A stretch of DNA of 64,000 nt from Candidatus Tectimicrobiota bacterium (GTDB taxonomy: Bacteria > Tectomicrobia > Entotheonellia > Entotheonellales > Entotheonellaceae), in the NCBI GenBank assembly GCA_026005175.1, contig BPKO01000005.1, forward strand, positions 212,923 to 276,922, read 5' to 3'. How positions within the stretch are numbered: the first letter of the stretch is position 1; each line of letters begins with the position of its first letter. The notes under the pieces were generated by a model. The model had not been told where the DNA came from, made no database searches, and saw nothing but the letters and a program-made list of their open reading frames with translations. The position numbers and the translations under genes were made by a program. This document shows positions 1 through 6,967 of this stretch, piece after piece.

Positions 1-1895
1 AGAAGAGCTCCGGCAGGCGGTGCAAGTCCATGAACAGGCAGGCGTCAAAGAGGCCGGTGAACACCTTGAGGGTGGCCTCCTTGAGGCCGTAGCGGGCCAT
101 GCCCGCGGCGATGAGGGCGTTGTCGTGAGGCCACACCGAGCCGTTGTGGTAGGCCATGGGGTTGTAGCGCCGCTCCGAAGAAGAAAGGGTGCGAATCCCC
201 CAGCCAGAAAAGGCGTCCTCGGCCAGCAGCGCGGCGGCCACGCGCCGTGCCCGCTGCGGGCTAGCAATGCCGCTGAAGAGGGTGTGACCGGCGTTGGAGC
301 TGCGCACGCGGCAAGGGCGCTTGTGGCCGTCGAGGGCCAGGACGTAAGTGCCAAGCTCCTCGCTCCAGAAAGCCCGCTCGAACTGCTCTTGCAAGGCCTG
401 GGCCTGGCGCCGCAGCGCGGCGGCGCGCTCCGCTTGCCCCAGCACGGCGGCGAGCTCTGCCGCGCCCTGTTTGGCGGCGTAGACATATCCCTGCACTTCG
501 CACAGGGCGATAGGGCCTTCGGCCAAGCGGCCGTCGGCGTGAAAGACGGCGTCGTGCGAGTCCTTCCAGCCCTGATGCACCAGGCCGCGGGGCGAGCGGC
601 GCGCGTACTCGACAAAGCCGTCGCCGTCCACGTCGCCGTAGGTGTCGATCCAGTGCAGGGCCAGCTCGATGTGGGGCCAAAGGGTTTCGACAAACGCCAA
701 GTCGCCGGTGCGGCGGTAGTACTCGTAGGCCAGCACCACAAAGAGGGGTGTGGCATCGACGCTGCCGTAGTAGCGGCCAAAGGGAATCTCGCCCAGCGCC
801 GCCATTTCTCCCTGGCGCGCCTCGTGCAGGATCTTGCCCGGCTCGGCGTCCTGCTCGGGAATCACCTCCTGGGCCTGGGTGGTGGCGAGGTAGGCGAGCA
901 CGCCGCGGGCCAGAGCCGGGTTGACCCACAGGTACTCGAGGGCGGTGATGAGGCCATCGCGGCCAAAGGGCGTGCTGAACCAGGGCACGCCGGCGTAAGG
1001 GTAAGGGCCGGTGGGCATGGCGGTAACCATCATGTAGAGGTCGGCGCGCGAGCGGTTGAGCCAGTCGTTGAACTGCTCATTAGACGTGTAGATGGCGCAA
1101 TCGCCGCTTTTGGCCTCGCGCAGGGCGCCGTCGGCCAGCGTAAAGGCTTCGTGGAACGCCAGCCGCGGCGGCCGCGGCTCGGAGGTATGGCAGGAAATGG
1201 TGAGGAAAAAGGCTGCCGCTTCTTTGGGCTGCAGCTGCACCGCCAGCTGCAGCTCGCCGGGGCTCACCCGCTTGGGCGCCGGAGCACAAGCAATGCGGGT
1301 ATATCTCTTGATGCCGTCAAGCCCTTCGTAGGCCAGGGTGACGCCGCTGGGATCGACGTGCGGGGGCAGCAGGCGGCCCCGCTGCCGCCGCTTGAGGCCG
1401 CGCACTTCAAAAATGTCGGCAAAATCGGCGGCAAAGCGCAGGGTGAGGTCGACCTCGAGGGGCTCCAGGGCGTAGTTGCGCAGGGTCAGACATTCGTAGC
1501 AGGTACCCTGCCAGAGGAACTTGGAGCGCTGAAGGTGCAGGGTGTCGCGGTGGAGGACCACCTGCCCGTCGGCGGTCACGTCGGGATTGGCCAGGTCCAC
1601 GGTAAGAAGGGCGTTTTCCTCGTGCACGGTGGAGCTCAGCAGCAAGGGACGGGAAGTGCCCAGAAGCAGCTCGAGACGGCTGAGGAAGCGGGTTCCGGCG
1701 TGATAGAGCCCCTGCTCGCCGAGCCCCAGCGGGGTGATGTCGCCGTAGCGGTTGAACACCGCAAAGGTGTCCCCTTCTTTGAGCACCCGGGTGCGGTCGT
1801 CGGCGAGGGCCGACGTGGCCAGGATGTAAAACTCGTCCTCAATCCGGATGATTTCCTGGCGGGCGGGCGTCTGTCGCGGCAGCATCCCTAGCGGC
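1..1895 (-). CDS. Glycogen debranching enzyme-like protein (amylo-alpha-1,6-glucosidase family), partial
   Basis: The reading frame enters from the left edge, so the C-terminus is missing. The N-terminal ~210 residues match the beta-rich N-terminal domain of bacterial/archaeal debranching-type proteins (start MPLGMLPRQTPARQ). The following (alpha/alpha)6-barrel part contains the family signatures VPWFSTPFGRDGLITALEYL (about residue 300) and HNGSVWPHDNALIAAG (about residue 590). By family it should act on alpha-1,6 branch points of glycogen or on related trehalose/sucrose-type substrates in the cytoplasm; the true substrate is not visible. The start may be ATG 1895 or the in-frame ATG 1883; a purine-rich stretch (AGAAGAGAAGG) lies just upstream. 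It is divergent from the SDR gene at 2047, with a 150-bp shared upstream region. Confidence 0.85.
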
Positions 1896-1990
1896 ATCCT
1901 TCTCTTCTACAGACTCAAGACCCTACGCTTGCACTCTTCCTTATGTTAACGGCATGTGGCGTGGCCGTCCACTTTCCCCTCTCTACGGGA

Positions 1991-1996
1991 TATAAT
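1991..1996 (+). promoter_or_regulatory. Perfect -10 box (TATAAT) upstream of the SDR gene
   Basis: TATAAT lies 51 bases before the SDR start codon. No good -35 hexamer is visible 16-18 bases upstream, so it may need an activator. Confidence 0.45.
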
Positions 1997-2046
1997 CGGC
2001 CCTTACGTCGTGTCCCTTCGAACCCGCACAGAAGGAGTGAGAAGAC

Positions 2047-2838
2047 ATGGAGCTCGGGCTGCAGGGCAAAGTGGCCATTATTACCGGCGGCAGCGCCGGC
2101 ATTGGCAAAGCCACCGCGAAGCGGCTGTGCGAGGAGGGCGTCCGCGTCACCATCTGCGCGCGCCGCCCCGAGGTGCTGCGCCAGGCGGCAGAGGAGATCG
2201 AGGCGCAGACGGGCGGCGAGGTGCTGGCGGTGCCGGCAGACGTGTGCCGCGACGAGCAGGTGGCCCAGATGGTGCAGCAGACCCTGGATCGGTTTGGCGG
2301 CGTCGACATTCTGGTCAACAACGCCGGCGGCTCGCGCGCTTTCTCGTTCTTCGAGGCCACCGAGGCGCTGTGGCGAGAAGACCTGGAGATCAAGCTCTTT
2401 GGCGCCATTCGCTGCATCCGGGCGGTGGTGCCTTCCATGCGCCAGCGCGGCGGCGGCCGCATCATCAACATCACCACCATTGGCGGCAAGGCGCCGCGCC
2501 CGCACGCCTTGCCCACCACGGTGAGCCGCGCCGCCGGCATCAACCTGACCAAATCGCTGGCCAGCGAGTTTGCCGCCGACAACATCCTTGTCAACACGAT
2601 TTGCCTTGGCCTGGTCAAGAGCGCCCAGTGGGAGCGCCGCTACGAAGCGCTGCGCCAGCAGCAGCCCGACCTCACCCTGGAGGCGTACTATGCCCAGGTG
2701 GGGCAGCGCGTGCCGCTGGGGCGCATGGGCGAACCGGAAGAAGTGGCCGACCTCATTGCCTTTCTCGTCTCCCCGCGGGCGGCGTTTATCACCGGCACGG
2801 CCATCAACTTCGACGGCGGCGCCGCGGCAGTGGTCTAA
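2047..2838 (+). CDS. SDR-family oxidoreductase-like protein with altered catalytic residues
   Basis: The protein has 263 residues and a Rossmann fold of the short-chain dehydrogenase type: TGGSAGIG (13-20) for cofactor binding, NNAGG near residue 90, and a normal C-terminal glycine motif (GTAINFDGG). It starts at an ATG with GGAG ten bases upstream. In classical SDRs the active site reads Ser, then YxxxK. Here the segment is NITTIGGKAPRPHALPTTVS followed by RAAGINLTKSLA, so the Tyr and Lys positions are occupied by Thr and Arg, and the Ser by Thr. It may therefore be a divergent subfamily with another chemistry or a binding-only protein. It stands alone, followed by the structured RNA gene; substrate unknown. 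Confidence 0.85.
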   Translation: MELGLQGKVAIITGGSAGIGKATAKRLCEEGVRVTICARRPEVLRQAAEEIEAQTGGEVLAVPADVCRDEQVAQMVQQTLDRFGGVDILVNNAGGSRAFSFFEATEALWREDLEIKLFGAIRCIRAVVPSMRQRGGGRIINITTIGGKAPRPHALPTTVSRAAGINLTKSLASEFAADNILVNTICLGLVKSAQWERRYEALRQQQPDLTLEAYYAQVGQRVPLGRMGEPEEVADLIAFLVSPRAAFITGTAINFDGGAAAVV

Positions 2839-2852
2839 GCGCGTGTGACCCC

Positions 2853-2881
2853 TTGACATCGGCGTGACTGCTACGTATATT
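2853..2881 (+). promoter_or_regulatory. Near-consensus sigma70 promoter for the structured RNA
   Basis: TTGACA (2853-2858), a 17-base spacer, then TATATT (2876-2881). Start of transcription is expected near 2888. This is the best promoter match in the window, and no recognisable protein gene follows it before the terminator at 3061-3097. Confidence 0.75.
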
Positions 2882-2887
2882 GTTGAC

Positions 2888-3097
2888 CACCAAAGTGGGG
2901 TTGAGACCATGATTTACTTGCTGACGGAGTGCCTCAAATTTCCGTTAAAGGGCTCCCCTCGTCACCTGCCCCCAGACGAGGCGGAGCACGAGAAGCGGGG
3001 CTGGTGAGCGGGCCTCCAGCCCGTGGGCGTTTCCCGGCGTGGGACGCCGTAAGCAATGCGAGGGGATGCTGCAAAGGGCAGCATCCCCTTCTTTTTT
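2888..3097 (+). ncRNA. Candidate stand-alone structured RNA (~210 nt), family not recognised
   Basis: The transcript predicted from the promoter at 2853-2881 ends at a textbook terminator (3061-3097). In between is a chain of hairpins: CCAC/GTGG (2887-2898), TGACGGA/TCCGTTA (2922-2947), a 12-bp stem with one bulge formed by 2952-2963 and 2975-2987 with an 11-base C-rich loop, GGGCTGG/CCAGCCC (2998-3022), and GGCGT..CCC/GGG.ACGCC (3026-3048). A 32-codon frame (ATG 2909, stop 3007; MIYLLTECLKF...) lies inside but has no clear ribosome binding site, so a small protein is a weaker alternative. It does not show the single long bulged hairpin of 6S RNA. It lies between an SDR and a SprT-like gene, each with its own promoter elements. 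Confidence 0.6.
3061..3097 (+). terminator. Strong intrinsic terminator
   Basis: A 12-bp perfect stem (3061-3072 with 3078-3089), five-base loop AAAGG, then TTCTTTTTT. It closes the structured RNA transcript just before the next promoter. Confidence 0.9.
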
Positions 3098-3102
3098 GTC
3101 CC

Positions 3103-3131
3103 TTGTCACCGCCAGGCCGCTGTGCTACAGT
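3103..3131 (+). promoter_or_regulatory. Promoter for the SprT-like gene
   Basis: TTGTCA (3103-3108), 17-base spacer, TACAGT (3126-3131). It sits six bases after the terminator and 31 bases before the start codon at 3163. Confidence 0.55.
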
Positions 3132-3162
3132 CAAAGGCCCTTGACGCGCTTGTGACTGCTGC

Positions 3163-3879
3163 ATGAGGCCTGCTGACCCCGACACCCGCTGCCCGTTTGT
3201 GGCGACCGTTGCCGCCCTGCCGGCGGCCTGGCTTGCCGAGCGCCTGGCGGCCCCGGTGACGCTGGCGTGGACGCGCAATCGCGTGGTCATGGTCAGGGTG
3301 AGGGTTTTGGCCGGCGGGGGCTACCGGGTGCGGTTGCACGGCTGCTTTCGGCAGGCCCCGATGCCGGTCTGGCAGGCGCTGGTGGCGTACATCCGGCACG
3401 GCGACCGCACGGCGCGGGCCATCCTGCGGCGCTTCCTGCAAGGCGAGGGGGCGCTTGCTGGCCCGGAGCCGGCCGGATCGTGTCCAGCGCGTGGTGCGGC
3501 GCGCGGCCGCTACTTCGACCTCGAGGAGATCCTGCGCACCCTCAACCGCCGTTACTTTGGCAACCGCGTGCAGGCGCGCATCGTCTGGGGGCGGCGGCCG
3601 CCGCGGCGGCAGCGGGTGTCGATTCGACTAGGATCGTACTGTGCCCGCACCCGTCTCATTCGCATCCATCCCGCTCTGGACCAGGCCTTTGTGCCGCGCT
3701 ACGTGGTGGAGAGCGTGGTCTTTCACGAAATGCTGCACCAGCTCGTGCCGTGCCGCCGCGTGCGGGGCCGGCGATGCCTGCATCCGCCGCGCTTTCGCCA
3801 GTGGGAGCGGCAGTTCCCTGCCTATGCCCGCGCCGAGGCCTGGAAGCGACGCCACTTGACGCGGTTGCTCCGTAGCTGA
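3163..3879 (+). CDS. SprT-like zinc metalloprotein
   Basis: The 238-residue protein has a C-terminal SprT/YgjP-like metallopeptidase region: HEMLH at about residues 188-192, then a downstream segment with CLHPPRFRQWERQFPAY and an Arg-rich tail, the usual arrangement in this family (HExxH plus a third His). An upstream helix-rich part includes RYFDLEEILRTLNRRYFGNR, which matches the conserved start of the SprT-like core. The N-terminal ~110 residues are Arg/Ala-rich and not recognised. No signal peptide is seen, so it is probably cytoplasmic. The next gene begins seven bases after its stop. Its physiological target is unknown. Confidence 0.75.
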   Translation: MRPADPDTRCPFVATVAALPAAWLAERLAAPVTLAWTRNRVVMVRVRVLAGGGYRVRLHGCFRQAPMPVWQALVAYIRHGDRTARAILRRFLQGEGALAGPEPAGSCPARGAARGRYFDLEEILRTLNRRYFGNRVQARIVWGRRPPRRQRVSIRLGSYCARTRLIRIHPALDQAFVPRYVVESVVFHEMLHQLVPCRRVRGRRCLHPPRFRQWERQFPAYARAEAWKRRHLTRLLRS

Positions 3880-3885
3880 CGTGCC

Positions 3886-4593
3886 ATGCCCGCTCCCCAC
3901 CCGGCCACTCCCGCGACGCAAGCCCCTTCTTCGCCCTGGTTCGTGCTGCTGGTGGCCGTCTTTACCACCTGCCTCATCACCGCCAACATCGTGGCGGTCA
4001 AGCTGGTGGTCGTCTTCGGGCTGGTGACGCCGGCAGGCATCGTGGTCTTTCCGCTTAGCTACATTTGCGGCGACGTGCTCACCGAAGTCTACGGCTACCG
4101 GCAGGCGCGGCGGGTTATCTGGCTGGGCTTTTTTTGCAACCTCCTGGCCGTGCTGGCGATTTGGATTGGCCAAATTCTGCCCCCTGCCCCTTTCTGGGAA
4201 GGGCAGGCGGCGTACGTGCGCATTTTGGGCTATACGCCCCGGCTGCTGGTGGCTTCTTTCCTTGCTTACTTGGTGGGCGAGTTTGCCAATGCCTTTGTGC
4301 TGGCCAAAATGAAAATTGCCACCCGCGGGCGCTGGCTGTGGACGCGCACCATCGGCTCGACCCTGGTCGGGCAGGGGCTCGACTCCCTGGTGTTTATCAC
4401 CCTGGCCTTTGCCGGCACGCTTCCCGTGGCGGCGCTGCTTTCTACGGTGGTGACGCAGTGGCTGCTCAAAACGGCCTACGAAGCGGCAGCCACCCCCCTG
4501 ACGTACGGCGTGGTGGCGTGGCTCAAGCGGCGCGAGGGGCTCGACGTCTATGACGAGGGCACGCACTTCAGTCCCTTGCGCTGGCGCGACTAG
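3886..4593 (+). CDS. yhhQ: Queuosine precursor transporter (YhhQ/VUT family)
   Basis: This is a 235-residue membrane protein with about six hydrophobic helices. It carries the family signatures ITANIVAVKL, CGDVLTEVYGY and WTRTIGSTLVGQGLDSLVF. Members import queuosine precursors (preQ0/preQ1) across the inner membrane for tRNA modification; older databases call the family DUF165. The N-terminal 15 residues are a Pro/Ala-rich extension before the first helix. It follows the SprT-like gene by six bases and probably shares its transcript. No queuosine biosynthesis genes are nearby, which fits a salvage role. Confidence 0.9.
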   Translation: MPAPHPATPATQAPSSPWFVLLVAVFTTCLITANIVAVKLVVVFGLVTPAGIVVFPLSYICGDVLTEVYGYRQARRVIWLGFFCNLLAVLAIWIGQILPPAPFWEGQAAYVRILGYTPRLLVASFLAYLVGEFANAFVLAKMKIATRGRWLWTRTIGSTLVGQGLDSLVFITLAFAGTLPVAALLSTVVTQWLLKTAYEAAATPLTYGVVAWLKRREGLDVYDEGTHFSPLRWRD

Positions 4594-4617
4594 TCCTTCT
4601 TGAGAAGGAGCCTTGCG

Positions 4618-6000
4618 GTGTCGATTCCGCACGAGCCCTCGGCCCCGGCTGATCCGGTGGCCCAGGCCTGGCACTATCCTCTCTTTGAGGCCATCTTGCA
4701 GCGCCGGGCCCGGCGCTTCCCCCTAGGGGCCACCATGCCCGGGAAGGCGCAGCACTTCGTTTCCCCGCATCCGCCGCTGCCCTTGTCGCCGCAGGAAGAA
4801 GCGCTGCTTATCCTGGCCGGCACCGGCCTCAGCGGCTTGCAGCTTGGCGACCTCCCCTTTGTCGATGCCCAGGGCGCTTCCCTGGGCGGCAACACCCTGC
4901 TGCAGTTTGCCGGCCGCGTCTATGCCAGCGCCTGCGGCGCCCACGGCACCGAACTTTTCTACACCAACGACACCGGCGTGTACCTGGTGCGGCTGCGGCC
5001 GGTGGCGCCGCAGCGCATGCAGGAGTATACCGGCTGCGAGGATCGCGAGCGGCTTCTGCGCTTGGTCGAAGCCCACACCGTGCGCCTGCAGGCGCAACGC
5101 CTCGACATCCCGCGCCGCTGGCCGGCGCTGCTCGCCTTCAACCAGTGGAACGTCAACGTCCCGGGCAGCACGCTCTTCATGCCCGTAACCGACGTCACCG
5201 GCGAGTACATCAACCTCCTGCTGCTGCTTTTTGACGCGCCGCACCGGCTCTACATTTACGACGACCTCAACGGCAACGCCGAGCCGCTCAAGCGCTGGGC
5301 CGAGGCCGGGAAGCTTGAGCGCCGCTTTGCCTATCCCCTCTCGCAGCTCGAGCGCAGCGCGGCGCAGCAGTTTGTCGCCGTCGAGCAAGCCCTCATGCTG
5401 CAAAACATGTACCTGGCCTTGCAGGCCATGGGACTGGGCGGCTGGCTGTTTGGCGCCGGCAATCCGCTGGTGGTCTTTGGCGGGACGCCAGCTCCGGGCC
5501 TGGGCTTTCGGTTCTGGCGGCCGCCGGCAGGCAGCAAGAACCCGGCCCCCCATCCGGTGGGCCTCGACGGCCTCTTTGAAGCCTACTGCCCGCCTTACTA
5601 CCCTTCCATGGCGGCGGCGGTGGAGGCGGTCGTTGCCAGCAAGTGGGGCCAAGGCGGCCTGTTTACCGGCGACGGCGGCCCCGTCCCTTTCCGTGACCCC
5701 CAGCACCTGGCCCGCGAAGTGCCGGTCACCCCAGACGAGGTGGTCCAGATGGCCAAGGACCTCTGCACTTACATCTACCAGACCTACGGCCGCTTTCCCG
5801 CCCAGCTGGACGCCATGAACATGTGCCTGTGGCTGCAAGCCCACCATCTTGAGACGGCCTACTACGACCGCTTCCTGCAGCCCGGCGCCTACCACGAGGC
5901 CATTGCCACCCACCTGCAGCGCTGGCACGCCGCCCCCTCTCCCCCGCGCGAGCCCCCCACCCCTGGCGTCCCGTGCCGCAAAAGACTTGACAAAGCCTGA
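4618..6000 (+). CDS. Conserved protein of unknown function, possibly nitroreductase-like
   Basis: The protein is about 460 residues. I choose GTG 4618 because AGAAGGAG lies seven bases upstream; an in-frame TTG at 4600 has no such site. No signal peptide or membrane helix is visible. The N-terminal segment FEAILQRRARRFPLGATMPG, followed by PLSPQEEALLILAGTG, is reminiscent of the start of nitroreductase-fold proteins (a RRSxR-type phosphate-binding motif), but the FMN-site residues cannot be confirmed by eye. The middle (NQWNVNVPGSTLFMPVTDVT) and the C-terminal half contain many aromatic residues and no known motif. It lies 24 bases after the transporter and 22 bases before the MerR-type regulator. 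Confidence 0.6.
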   Translation: MSIPHEPSAPADPVAQAWHYPLFEAILQRRARRFPLGATMPGKAQHFVSPHPPLPLSPQEEALLILAGTGLSGLQLGDLPFVDAQGASLGGNTLLQFAGRVYASACGAHGTELFYTNDTGVYLVRLRPVAPQRMQEYTGCEDRERLLRLVEAHTVRLQAQRLDIPRRWPALLAFNQWNVNVPGSTLFMPVTDVTGEYINLLLLLFDAPHRLYIYDDLNGNAEPLKRWAEAGKLERRFAYPLSQLERSAAQQFVAVEQALMLQNMYLALQAMGLGGWLFGAGNPLVVFGGTPAPGLGFRFWRPPAGSKNPAPHPVGLDGLFEAYCPPYYPSMAAAVEAVVASKWGQGGLFTGDGGPVPFRDPQHLAREVPVTPDEVVQMAKDLCTYIYQTYGRFPAQLDAMNMCLWLQAHHLETAYYDRFLQPGAYHEAIATHLQRWHAAPSPPREPPTPGVPCRKRLDKA

Positions 6001-6022
6001 ACACCCGCGTAGAGGAGGCGGC

Positions 6023-6967
6023 ATGGGACGCTATCGCATCAAAGCGGTGGCCCGCATGACGGGGTTTCGGCCCGAGCTCCTGCGGCGCTGGGAGCAGCGC
6101 TACGGGCTCTTTGCGCCGCCGCGCGCCGGCAACCGCTACCGCGAGTACGACGAGGAGGACGTGCGGCTGCTGCTTTACATCAAGGCGCAGCTTGCCCAGG
6201 GGCGGGCCATTGGGGAGCTGGCGGCAGAGGGGCGGGAGGCGCTGCTGCGCCGTCTGGCCGCGTCGCCTGCTGCCTCCAAGGCGGCAGCGCTCGTCGAAGA
6301 GCTCGTGGGCTATCTGCTTGCCCTGCAAAAGTCCCAGTTTGATGCCAGACTGCGGGAGTGCGCCGCGCTTTACCCCTTTGCCGAGCTGGTCACCGAGGTG
6401 CTGGTGCCGCTGGTGCAGCGCCTGGGCGCGCTGCGGCAGGCCGGCCAGGCGTCGCTGGGCAGCGAGCGCCTCGCCGTAGTGGCGGTCAAGAGCCGTCTGC
6501 TGGCCATGCTCCAGGCCACCGCCCCGGGTAGAGCAGCGCCGCTGCTGCTTTGTGCGTGCCCCGCGGGGGAGGTGCACGAGCTGGGACTGCTGGCCTTTGC
6601 CTGCCTTGCCCAGCAAGCGGGGTGGGAGGCGTGCTACTTGGGAGCTGACGTCCCGCTTGCCGAGCTTCTGGCCGTTTGCCGGCACTTGCAACCGGCGCTG
6701 GTAGCCCTCTCCTGCACCAGGGTCGACAGCGCCGCGCGCTACGGCGCGCTGGTGCAGGAACTCGACGTCCACCTTGCCTCGCAGTATCCCACCCTCTTGG
6801 GCGGGCAGGCGGTCGCCCGCTGGCGGCCCCCCGAGGGGCTGCGCTACCTGCGGCTGTGCCCGTCGCTTGCCGAAGCCAGGGAGATTCTGGCGGGCACCCC
6901 GACAGAAAATCCCTTACCCGAATCCCGTCAGCGGAGCTGTGCCCTTCCTTGCAGAAAGGACGCCTAG
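6023..6967 (+). CDS. MerR-family regulator with B12-binding domain
   Basis: The 314-residue protein starts at ATG 6023 with GAGGAGG four bases upstream. Residues 1-70 form a MerR winged helix (IKAVARMTGFRPELLRRWEQRYG). A helical cap domain follows (about 85-165), then a Rossmann-type cobalamin-binding domain with the ExHxxG signature in GEVHELGLLAF (about 182-192) and a YLGADVPLAEL loop. This is the CarH/LitR architecture. The Wx9EH light-sensing motif of CarH is not conserved in the cap: the corresponding stretch is LGALRQAGQASLGSERLA. Light sensing through adenosylcobalamin is therefore doubtful. It directly abuts the carboxyltransferase gene and may control it. Confidence 0.85.
   Translation: MGRYRIKAVARMTGFRPELLRRWEQRYGLFAPPRAGNRYREYDEEDVRLLLYIKAQLAQGRAIGELAAEGREALLRRLAASPAASKAAALVEELVGYLLALQKSQFDARLRECAALYPFAELVTEVLVPLVQRLGALRQAGQASLGSERLAVVAVKSRLLAMLQATAPGRAAPLLLCACPAGEVHELGLLAFACLAQQAGWEACYLGADVPLAELLAVCRHLQPALVALSCTRVDSAARYGALVQELDVHLASQYPTLLGGQAVARWRPPEGLRYLRLCPSLAEAREILAGTPTENPLPESRQRSCALPCRKDA

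Noticed and set aside
20..1891. Long plus-strand frame of 623 codons
   Set aside because: It is the antisense shadow of the debranching-enzyme gene; its translation is Gly/Ala/Val/His-rich with no motifs.
2888..3097. 6S RNA or another well-known housekeeping RNA
   Set aside because: The sequence forms a row of separate hairpins, not one long bulged helix, and no known core motif was found.
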